A stretch of 5,412 nucleotides of DNA from NCBI GenBank assembly GCA_900766575.1, contig CAAFVW010000176.1, forward strand, positions 1-5,412. The letters run 5' to 3'. Within the stretch, counting starts at the first letter, position 1. The number at the start of each line of letters is the position of its first letter. This DNA is from Lachnospiraceae bacterium (GTDB taxonomy: Bacteria > Bacillota > Clostridia > Lachnospirales > Lachnospiraceae). This document shows positions 1 to 5,412 of this stretch, piece by piece. The notes under the pieces are model-generated. The model had not been told where the DNA came from. It did no database searches and saw only the letters and a program-made list of their open reading frames with translations. A program made the position numbers and the translations under genes.

Positions 1-33
1 ACACTCTTTCCCTACACGACGCTCTTCCGATCT
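1..33 (+). other. Illumina TruSeq read-1 adapter (library artefact)
   Basis: The first 33 bases, beginning ACACTCTTTCCC and ending GCTCTTCCGATCT, match the standard Illumina TruSeq read-1 adapter as I remember it, with no mismatch. This is untrimmed library sequence and not genome. It happens to be open in the reading frame of the following gene, so an automatic gene caller could translate through it and add eleven false residues. The contig truly begins at 34. Confidence 0.97.
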
Positions 34-2790
34 AACACTGTCATGAACGCTGACGGCACGCAGGATTTTTCCCTGGGAACTGCGAGAACAGAAAGTGGAG
101 CTACGGTTGCAGGGGTGGCAGCCAGTGGAACAGATGCAGTGATTTCGGGAACATCTGCCGGAACGGGTACTGACGCCCGCGCATGGACATACCCGGTGTG
201 GTTCCGTGTATTATCCATGGTATGGTTGGCAGGAATGCTTGGCTTCCTAGGATATCATGCTTATTCTTATCTGCGTATGCGTAACCGGATTCGTAGACCT
301 GACAGCGGTGTCAGACAGGTGGAACCGGGGATCTGTGAGATCGACGGCGGGCATCTATCCTTTGTCATGGGGCTGATCCATCCGGTGATCTATCTGTCTT
401 CGGGATTAGATCCGGAGAGCAGAAACGTTGTGCTGTGCCACGAGAGAGTGCATTTGCAGCGCAGGGATTATCTCTTCAAACCGGCAGCGCTGCTGATCTG
501 CTGCGTGCACTGGTTCAACCCATTGGTGTGGCTGGCATTTTACCTTATGAACATGGACTGTGAGATGTCCTGCGATGAGAAAGTCGTAAAACTGCTCGGT
601 GAAGAGAGTAAAAAGATTTATTCTTATACATTGTTGGAAGAGGCTTCCGGTGGGGAATGGAAGCGTTATCGGGGCGGATCTATCTGCGCACTTTTATCTT
701 TTGGTGAAGACCATGTGAAGAACAGGATTCGTCATGTACTGGATTATCGCAGGCCGCCATTCTGGGTCATGATTGGCGCGGCAGCAGTGATCGTGGTACT
801 GGCGGTATGCCTGTGCAGTAACCCCGGTGGAAGTGGGAACGGGGCAGGCACAGCGAATCGTGCAGATACAGACGACAGCGCAGGAGCAGAAATGGATGTA
901 GACAGCAATGCGGAGACGAATGGAAGCATTGCGCAGTTTCCGGACAGCATCAAGATACCGGAAGATTTTGCAAAGGTAACGATTCATAGCAGAGAAGATT
1001 TTGCCGCTGTTTTTGATGTGGAAGCAATCGAAGAAAAGCATTCCTTTGCAGCGGATCAAGTGGCTTATGACCTGCTGGTTCGTGAAAACAATACGAATGC
1101 CGCGTATGCGATATTCAAAGCACTGGCGGAGGAACCCGCATCCGAGACTTATAGAAAATATACAGATCCGGTAACGGCAGCGGTGTCACTGCTGCACCTG
1201 GGTGATGGAAGCGGAGCCGTGACCGAGACGCTGTATCCGGCAGGGCGGCAATATCCTTATTATCGGGAGGACTCTGACCGGCCGGGAGAAGGCTCTGTGG
1301 TGAATGTACATTATACTTTTGCGGATGGATCTGCCGTAGATATTCCTATGGTCATGGCGGAGGAGATGACGCAGCTGTGGCTTTTGTCCTTTGGAGATCC
1401 GGGAAGTGCGGAGGACTTGCAATATGGTCCGCTTACCGGTGATATCTGTACCAGAATGGTCTATGGGGAGTACGAACTCCGACAACCAGACAGAGCGGTC
1501 TACTGGGGCTGGATGGACTGGTATCCTGTGGATGCCGGCAGTTATTCGGCCTATTACCCACATGTACAGATTTCAAATTACGGGATCTATACCATGAGTG
1601 AATCCGTTGGAACGTCCGGCAGTGTATTTCGCTGCATTCAAGCGGAACGCATCATGGCAACGGGCTGGTATGACGTTACCTGTGAGCGGAGCGCATATGA
1701 CACATCGGATGCCTATACACAACTGCAAAAAGATCTGCCGGATGTGACGGAATGGAGCGGCGGCAAGGTCTATTATCTGACAGATCCCGATGAGGCGCAT
1801 CTTATGACGGATGAGTGGATGCCGAGGGTACTTCGGGAGTTTGACATGAGTACCCATACTGTCACCGATACGGTTCTGCCGGTGAATTTGCAGCTCAACA
1901 GCGGCACGACGCTTCATGTTCATGACGGATATTATGACATTTACAATAGTAATCCATCCATAAGTATGCGGTTTGCACTTAGCGGGGCGGATAGTCAGCA
2001 CTTCGAAAGAGTAGACATTCTGGCCTATCCGGGTGTGGTATTTGATGTATCGGAGCGGACAGAAACTGAGACATCGGCGCAGTTGGACCTGGATGGTGAT
2101 GGTGTGCCGGAGAAGATTTCTCTGCATCCTGCGGAGCCGGTAACGGGGTATTCTCTGGAGCAATATACGATATATCTGAATCTGGGACTTAGTCAAATGA
2201 ATTGTTATGACCTGCGGGATGCAGTGTTGGAGATAGATGGACAGACGATTGAGATTCCGGACAGCACGGGAAATATGAGCAATTCTATCTTCGCTTTCAG
2301 CCCAGACGGGGACCAGATTCTGATCGCATTGTATGATGACGGCGAAAGCGCAGATCCATTGACCCGAATCTATCACTATGAAGACGGAAAACTGGTGGAA
2401 ACTGACCGGCTCGCACAGGATCTGCAAAAGGCATGGATACAGGATGGACAGATGGTTATCACTGAACCCTATTTTGTGGTGCAGAACGATTACATCCAGA
2501 GAATCTATCAGGTAACATCGAACGGAAAGCTCCGGGAAGTGCCGCAGGAGGAATATGTGTTGAGTGCATGGGAGGAAGTGGAGCTGCGGCAGGATATAAC
2601 GCTCTACCGTACACCGGACGGTGATGAGACCTTTGTGCTGCCCAAAGGAAGCAAGGTACGCATGACGAAGCTGGATGCAACGCAGGAATGGATCTGCATC
2701 GAAGTTACGGACGGTGAGAAGGGATGGCTTCAGTTACAGGAAGGCATGGATTACAGTGATTATTTCAGCGGTTTATATTTTGCCGGGTAA
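34..2790 (+). CDS. BlaR1-like M56 metallopeptidase receptor with a non-penicillin-binding outside domain, 5'-truncated
   Basis: This is a membrane receptor of the BlaR1/MecR1 type (peptidase family M56). Known members sense a ligand outside the cell and activate a cytosolic zinc protease that inactivates a BlaI/MecI-type repressor. The frame is open from the left edge, so the ATG at 43 is internal; residues here are counted from it. A Gly/Ala/Ser/Thr-rich loop (1-47) precedes a membrane segment (about 52-76) with basic residues after it. The protease domain follows, with HERVH at 133-137 (codons 439-453), the probable third zinc ligand Glu174 in EMSCDE, and the WFNPLVW segment from 157. A second membrane segment (about 240-258) starts at PPFWVM. 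The rest lies outside: an acidic linker, a large unknown domain, an LDLDGDG loop (Asp682, 684, 686) and an SH3-like end (about 845-905). I see no KTG or other penicillin-binding signature, so the ligand is probably not a beta-lactam. The first one or two membrane helices, roughly 100 residues, are missing. TAA ends the gene 23 bases before the next. Confidence 0.9.
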   Translation, partial: NTVMNADGTQDFSLGTARTESGATVAGVAASGTDAVISGTSAGTGTDARAWTYPVWFRVLSMVWLAGMLGFLGYHAYSYLRMRNRIRRPDSGVRQVEPGICEIDGGHLSFVMGLIHPVIYLSSGLDPESRNVVLCHERVHLQRRDYLFKPAALLICCVHWFNPLVWLAFYLMNMDCEMSCDEKVVKLLGEESKKIYSYTLLEEASGGEWKRYRGGSICALLSFGEDHVKNRIRHVLDYRRPPFWVMIGAAAVIVVLAVCLCSNPGGSGNGAGTANRADTDDSAGAEMDVDSNAETNGSIAQFPDSIKIPEDFAKVTIHSREDFAAVFDVEAIEEKHSFAADQVAYDLLVRENNTNAAYAIFKALAEEPASETYRKYTDPVTAAVSLLHLGDGSGAVTETLYPAGRQYPYYREDSDRPGEGSVVNVHYTFADGSAVDIPMVMAEEMTQLWLLSFGDPGSAEDLQYGPLTGDICTRMVYGEYELRQPDRAVYWGWMDWYPVDAGSYSAYYPHVQISNYGIYTMSESVGTSGSVFRCIQAERIMATGWYDVTCERSAYDTSDAYTQLQKDLPDVTEWSGGKVYYLTDPDEAHLMTDEWMPRVLREFDMSTHTVTDTVLPVNLQLNSGTTLHVHDGYYDIYNSNPSISMRFALSGADSQHFERVDILAYPGVVFDVSERTETETSAQLDLDGDGVPEKISLHPAEPVTGYSLEQYTIYLNLGLSQMNCYDLRDAVLEIDGQTIEIPDSTGNMSNSIFAFSPDGDQILIALYDDGESADPLTRIYHYEDGKLVETDRLAQDLQKAWIQDGQMVITEPYFVVQNDYIQRIYQVTSNGKLREVPQEEYVLSAWEEVELRQDITLYRTPDGDETFVLPKGSKVRMTKLDATQEWICIEVTDGEKGWLQLQEGMDYSDYFSGLYFAG
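754..789 (+). repeat. 36-bp exact direct repeat, copy 1 (membrane segment of the receptor)
   Basis: This stretch starts CCGCCATTCTGG and ends GCGGCAGCAGTG, and is identical to 3905-3940. It encodes PPFWVMIGAAAV, the start of the membrane segment after the protease domain. Both copies begin on a codon boundary and in the same phase. Similarity continues on both sides with scattered, mostly conservative differences, so this is the best-conserved core of a larger duplication and not a mobile repeat. Confidence 0.95.
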
Positions 2791-2798
2791 AGTGTGAA

Positions 2799-2805
2799 AA
2801 GGAGA
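2799..2805 (+). promoter_or_regulatory. Ribosome binding site of the 189-residue anchored protein
   Basis: AAGGAGA lies in the 23-base gap after the receptor stop codon, with nine bases between GGAG and the ATG at 2814. It supports that start and translation from a shared message with the upstream gene. Confidence 0.85.
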
Positions 2806-2813
2806 TACAGATC

Positions 2814-3383
2814 ATGCATTGGAGTAAAAAGAACAAAGGAATCGTAATTTTTCTGATCGTTATAGTTGCTGTAGTCCTGCTGTGTCTCGGAGATTACGGA
2901 TTACGATATTATGATACTCCGAAAGAGGAAACATATGATTATGTTGGCAGCGGCATGTTAGTCGGTTTGGCAAACCCGCAATTTTATCAACAGGTTCCGG
3001 TAGAGATTCATGCGAAAAAGGCACATTTTATCTGGAAAAATCAGGAGGATTATATTCAGGGGAATGTATGGCTGGATGGAGAAAAGATTTTTGGCGATGA
3101 GGAAACGGGATTTACGACACTTTTTGTAAAAGCGGAACCATCGTATTCCTGCATCACAACTACCGATGGAGATACAGCCGGTAATATGTTCCTTATCTCA
3201 AAAGATCTAAAAACCGTATTATGTGGAGTAAGAATAGAAGAGGAAGAGTTCCTGCTGGTAGTACCGGCGGAGGACAAAGCAACTGCAGATGGCATGATCG
3301 ACAATGCAGCAAAACAATCACAGGCGTTTTCCTGGTGGCTGTTGGAAGTATACAAGGATATCATAAAGGATACTGTGAAATGA
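2814..3383 (+). CDS. Hypothetical membrane-anchored extracytoplasmic protein, 189 aa
   Basis: I do not recognise a family. The N-terminus MHWSKKNKG is basic and is followed by a hydrophobic segment at about residues 9-28 (IVIFLIVIVAVVLLCLG). This fits an uncleaved signal anchor with the remaining 160 or so residues outside the cell. The outer part is rich in aromatic and acidic residues and looks like a small beta-rich domain: VEIHAKKAHFIW, then GNVWLDGEKIFG, then FTTLFVKAEPS, ending in a helical tail near AAKQSQAFSWWLLEVYKDI. Two cysteines, Cys113 and Cys137, could form a disulfide. The start has a good Shine-Dalgarno nine bases upstream, and the gene sits 23 bases after the receptor and before a DUF2500-like gene, so it is probably co-transcribed. 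It is visibly AT-richer than its neighbours: five 60-base rows I counted (or parts counted here, 35-45% GC) compare with 50-60% in three rows of the receptor. A role as an accessory of the receptor is inference from position only. Confidence 0.85.
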   Translation: MHWSKKNKGIVIFLIVIVAVVLLCLGDYGLRYYDTPKEETYDYVGSGMLVGLANPQFYQQVPVEIHAKKAHFIWKNQEDYIQGNVWLDGEKIFGDEETGFTTLFVKAEPSYSCITTTDGDTAGNMFLISKDLKTVLCGVRIEEEEFLLVVPAEDKATADGMIDNAAKQSQAFSWWLLEVYKDIIKDTVK

Positions 3384-3400
3384 GATAAATAATGAAAAAT

Positions 3401-3407
3401 GGGGAGA
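3401..3407 (+). promoter_or_regulatory. Ribosome binding site that sets the start of the DUF2500-like gene
   Basis: GGGGAGA ends nine bases before the ATG at 3416. The earlier in-frame ATG at 3392 has only TGAGATAAAT in front of it, which contains no convincing Shine-Dalgarno. If translation began at 3392 this purine-rich motif would lie inside the gene. It therefore favours the start at 3416, or the adjacent ATG at 3419. Confidence 0.7.
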
Positions 3408-3415
3408 TTGTGCTT

Positions 3416-3835
3416 ATGATGCAGCAGTTAAGTTTCAGTCCAGTGGAAAACATATTGACAGTCCTGTTCGCAGCGGCAATTCTGGGATATCTTCTGTACC
3501 TTCTGGTGAGAAGTTTACGGAACAGGCAAAGGGGATGTCATACGGTGAACCGTGCAAAAGTCTATAGCAAGGCACAGGCTACCGCTGTGAATCAGCCGGT
3601 ATATCTGGCAAACGGCACAGTAAATTCCGGAGTAACCGAGACAGAAAACGTCAAGAGTGTCATTTTTGAAAATCTGGAAAAAGAGGGCGAACAGATCACC
3701 TTGGAAGTCTCCGACAGAATCTACGGAGAATTGCAGGAAGGCGATTGTGGAAGCCTCAGCTGCCGGGACGGGAAATTAATAAGCTTCGGGGCGTTACAGA
3801 ACATGGATGACAGAGAGCGGAGCTTCCGCGGATAG
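3416..3835 (+). CDS. DUF2500-like (YhhM-type) single-pass membrane protein, 139 aa
   Basis: A short N-terminus leads into one membrane segment at about residues 12-32 (ILTVLFAAAILGYLLYLLV), followed at once by the basic stretch RSLRNRQR. By the positive-inside rule the C-terminal domain should be cytosolic. That domain has the pattern I associate with DUF2500, a family of unknown function that includes E. coli YhhM: a strand with AKVYSK, a variable loop, VIFENLEKEGEQITLEVSD, then YGELQEGDCG (Tyr103, Glu108-Gly109-Asp110) and a closing KLISFG with Phe124. The usual tyrosines in the central YxxTFE part are replaced by VKSVIFEN, so this is a diverged member and the family call is from memory of its pattern. 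An in-frame ATG at 3392 would add eight residues, but the Shine-Dalgarno favours 3416. The gene lies 32 bases after the anchored protein and 15 bases before the protease-less receptor copy, in the same frame as the latter. Its role in the cluster is unknown. Confidence 0.8.
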   Translation: MMQQLSFSPVENILTVLFAAAILGYLLYLLVRSLRNRQRGCHTVNRAKVYSKAQATAVNQPVYLANGTVNSGVTETENVKSVIFENLEKEGEQITLEVSDRIYGELQEGDCGSLSCRDGKLISFGALQNMDDRERSFRG

Positions 3836-3837
3836 GG

Positions 3838-3844
3838 AAGGAGG
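3838..3844 (+). promoter_or_regulatory. Ribosome binding site of the protease-less receptor copy
   Basis: AAGGAGG, a near-perfect Shine-Dalgarno, is placed six bases before the ATG at 3851. It is the strongest site in the window and shows that the truncated paralogue is translated from its own start and is not just a decayed piece of a longer receptor. Confidence 0.9.
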
Positions 3845-3850
3845 AAACTT

Positions 3851-5412
3851 ATGGGGAAAGCAGATGTGAAGGACAAGATGAGGCAGGTATTGGACTATCG
3901 TAAACCGCCATTCTGGGTCATGATTGGCGCGGCAGCAGTGGTTGTGATACTGGTGGTGTGCCTGTGCAGCAATCCGGGCAGCGGAACGGATGCAGCGGAT
4001 GTTGCAAATGCGGATAGCGGTGCAGAGACTGAGGCAGATGCGGCGCAGGCAACCGACGGGGCAGATGCAACCGAGGAAGATGCAACAGGGGAGTTTGCGA
4101 CGGATGAAGTGGATTATGAGGCTGCCAAAACGGAATGGCTGACGGTATTTGAGCAGGGTATCCACAGCAGGGAAGAGCTCAGTGCCCTGTTTGATGTGAC
4201 TGCCTTGGAGGATGCCCAGTCTTTTGCCGGACAGGACGGCATCCAATATCTTGGCTACGATGGTGTCGCGGCGCGGAAACTGCATCAGCGGATTTTAGAT
4301 GGAGATGCCGCAGCCCATGAGACCTACAAGGATCCGGTGAAGGCTGCGGAAGCTCTGCTGAATCTACAGGGTGGTAGCGGGGAAATGACGGAACTGCTTT
4401 ATGAGCCGGGAATGCAGTATTATTTTTATCAGGAGGATCCGAATCGTCCCGGTGAGGGAGCAGTGGCGAAGGTGCAGTATACCTTTGCCGATGGTTCCAC
4501 TATAGACATTCCGATGGTATTTGCGGAGGAGAGCAGTCAGATCTGGCTGCTGTCACTGGGAGACATCGACAGTAAAGGACGGCATTCTACCGGCCCGCTG
4601 GACGGAGAAAACCAAGCGAGAATCGTCTATGCGGAATACGGACCCAGGGATGAAGATTGGGCTACCGTGGCAGAACTGTCGAAAAAATGGGTGTATGTAA
4701 AGGTATCCCCCGGATCTTTTGCGGATGTTGCTGCTACTTATCAGGTCTCCAGCTACGGTATTTATGCGGCCACTGGGGACGATGCCGGACTGAACTGTAT
4801 GGTTCCGGGATATATAGTGCCGGGATGTGCGGCAGAGGGACGTTCCACGGTTTATCAGGACATGGGAAATTACTATACGTCGGATGGCTATAGACAGGAG
4901 ATGGCTTATCTGAAGCAACAGGATAGTGTCCGATTGTACTATTTTGCAGCTTCTGATTATCAGGACGGAGATCTGGACATCTGGATCGACACGATCCGGG
5001 AATATGATACTTCGGGACAGACCGGAGAAAACGGGGTCACAGACTGGAAGCTGCCATCGGAGGCACAGGATTTCTCCGCAGATACACTTACGGCGGAGGA
5101 TGGCTATTGGATCCTGAGTCAGAGCAGCGGAACCGCCCAGAGGAAACTTCCGCTTCTGTCCAATCAGCCGGTCTGGAACGGGAAGGTGGCGGCAGATCTG
5201 ACGACAGAGGAAGCGGATGCTTATGCATCAGCACAGAGACAGGACATTCTGACGAATGTGGGAGTCGTATTCGATCTGTCTGAGCGAGCGGAGCAGGAGA
5301 CTTATGCCCTGTTGGATCTGGACGGAGACGGAACCGCAGAGAAACTTCTGCTGCGTTCGAGAATGGCACAGGCAGTAAACGAAGTGGATCATTCGCCGCT
5401 GGATCAATATAT
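3851..5412 (+). CDS. Protease-less paralogue of the BlaR1-like receptor: membrane anchor plus sensor domain, 3'-truncated
   Basis: The frame is open from ATG 3851 to the right edge, 520 codons plus two bases. It is homologous to the receptor at 34-2790 from just after that protein's protease domain onwards. Residues 6-43 match receptor residues 225-262 at 30 of 38 positions, covering the linker helix (VLDYR) and the membrane segment (about 21-39). Residues 199-238 match receptor 413-452 at 29 of 40, and the LDLDGDG calcium-type loop is kept (Asp489, 491, 493). A basic N-terminus puts the start inside and the sensor outside, as in the receptor. There is no HExxH and no other part of the M56 domain, so it cannot signal by proteolysis itself. 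Residues 43-90 form an acidic, alanine-rich linker with 16 Asp/Glu and no Lys/Arg. It ends at LDQY, aligned with LEQY in the receptor; by comparison about 200 residues including the SH3-like end should follow. A decoy, co-receptor or ligand-binding partner are all possible. The homology is clear; the function is inference. Confidence 0.88.
   Translation, partial: MGKADVKDKMRQVLDYRKPPFWVMIGAAAVVVILVVCLCSNPGSGTDAADVANADSGAETEADAAQATDGADATEEDATGEFATDEVDYEAAKTEWLTVFEQGIHSREELSALFDVTALEDAQSFAGQDGIQYLGYDGVAARKLHQRILDGDAAAHETYKDPVKAAEALLNLQGGSGEMTELLYEPGMQYYFYQEDPNRPGEGAVAKVQYTFADGSTIDIPMVFAEESSQIWLLSLGDIDSKGRHSTGPLDGENQARIVYAEYGPRDEDWATVAELSKKWVYVKVSPGSFADVAATYQVSSYGIYAATGDDAGLNCMVPGYIVPGCAAEGRSTVYQDMGNYYTSDGYRQEMAYLKQQDSVRLYYFAASDYQDGDLDIWIDTIREYDTSGQTGENGVTDWKLPSEAQDFSADTLTAEDGYWILSQSSGTAQRKLPLLSNQPVWNGKVAADLTTEEADAYASAQRQDILTNVGVVFDLSERAEQETYALLDLDGDGTAEKLLLRSRMAQAVNEVDHSPLDQY
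3905..3940 (+). repeat. 36-bp exact direct repeat, copy 2 (membrane segment of the paralogue)
   Basis: This is identical to 754-789 and begins at the codon for Pro19 of the protease-less paralogue. The two copies are 3,151 bases apart, start to start. Because the codon phase is the same, recombination between them would join the receptor's protease half to the paralogue's sensor half without a frameshift. Confidence 0.95.
3977..4120 (+). other. Acidic low-complexity linker in the protease-less paralogue
   Basis: These 48 codons (residues 43-90) follow the membrane segment and encode 13 alanines, 9 aspartates and 7 glutamates with no lysine or arginine. The composition suggests a flexible stalk that holds the sensor domain away from the membrane. 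The receptor has a stalk of similar character, rich in Gly, Ala, Asp and Asn, at the same place, but its sequence is not conserved. Confidence 0.7.

Noticed and set aside
12..218. Minus-strand open frame that begins opposite the receptor loop and ends in the adapter
   Set aside because: It lies antisense to the receptor and its stop is inside adapter sequence, so it cannot be real.
694..1059. Minus-strand frame whose translation resembles one at 3794-4285 (shared CCRANHDPEWR)
   Set aside because: The similarity is simply the reverse-strand reading of the duplicated membrane-segment DNA (754-789 and 3905-3940). Neither has a ribosome binding site or sensible domain.
1740..1790. SxxK-like SGGK in the outside domain as a penicillin-binding active site
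   Set aside because: A four-residue match occurs by chance (SNGK appears too), and there is no following SxN and KTG in a suitable context.
1573..2427. Long minus-strand frame of 284 codons
   Set aside because: It is fully antisense to the receptor, rich in Arg, Ile, His and Cys without any domain pattern, and has no supporting ribosome binding site.
2791..3850. Internal promoters or terminators in the gaps between genes
   Set aside because: The gaps are only 23, 32 and 15 bases long, hold ribosome binding sites, and show no hairpin followed by a T-run.
3851..3979. Lipoprotein signal at VVCLC in the sensor copy
   Set aside because: The residue before each cysteine is Val or Leu rather than Gly, Ala or Ser, and the same segment is an internal membrane helix in the receptor. 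An uncleaved anchor is the better reading.
4657..4893. Plus-strand frame of 78 codons within the sensor copy
   Set aside because: It overlaps completely with the homology-supported frame starting at 3851, and its Gly/Cys-rich translation is typical of a shifted reading.
5088..5369. Minus-strand frame near the right edge
   Set aside because: It is antisense to the sensor copy in a region of clear homology to the receptor, and is Pro/Ser/Arg-rich without a motif.
1..5412. CRISPR arrays, tRNA genes, transposase genes or inverted terminal repeats
   Set aside because: I found no regularly spaced repeats, cloverleaf-like sequence, transposase motif or element ends; the DNA is almost wholly coding.

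Overview
The window looks like one end of a (meta)genomic contig from a Bacillota/Clostridia-type bacterium, most like Lachnospiraceae. The reasons are the style of the M56 (BlaR1-like) peptidase domain, strong AGGAGG-type ribosome binding sites, tightly packed same-strand genes and roughly 50% GC by eye. The assignment is inference; there is no rRNA or other marker gene. Positions 1-33 are not biological: they match the Illumina TruSeq read-1 adapter, so genuine sequence begins at 34.

Layout, all on the + strand: (A) 34-2790, the 5'-truncated gene for a BlaR1-like membrane receptor. It keeps one N-terminal-side membrane segment, a cytosolic M56 zinc-protease domain with HExxH and ExxCDE motifs, a further membrane segment, and an outside region of about 650 residues that is not a penicillin-binding domain. 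That region has a DxDxDG calcium-type loop and an SH3-like C-terminus. (B) 2814-3383, a small protein with an N-terminal membrane anchor and no recognised family. (C) 3416-3835, a small membrane protein resembling DUF2500/YhhM. (D) 3851 to the right edge, an open-ended gene that is a paralogue of the second half of gene A. It starts in the short segment just after the protease domain and repeats the membrane segment and the outside domain, with no protease. It has no stop in the window, so a search that requires a stop codon misses it.

Gaps of 23, 32 and 15 bases, each with a good Shine-Dalgarno, suggest a single operon. I see no internal promoter or terminator, and no gene-free stretch longer than 300 bases. 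In the BlaR1/MecR1 paradigm the receptor protease acts on a BlaI/MecI-type repressor, usually encoded next to it. Here such a gene would have to lie off the left edge. The most interesting feature is the split-receptor arrangement: one complete protease-receptor and one protease-less copy of its sensor half in the same operon, joined by a 36-base exact repeat that is in the same codon phase in both genes. Gene D could be a decoy, a co-receptor, or a reserve sensor that recombination can place behind the protease of gene A.
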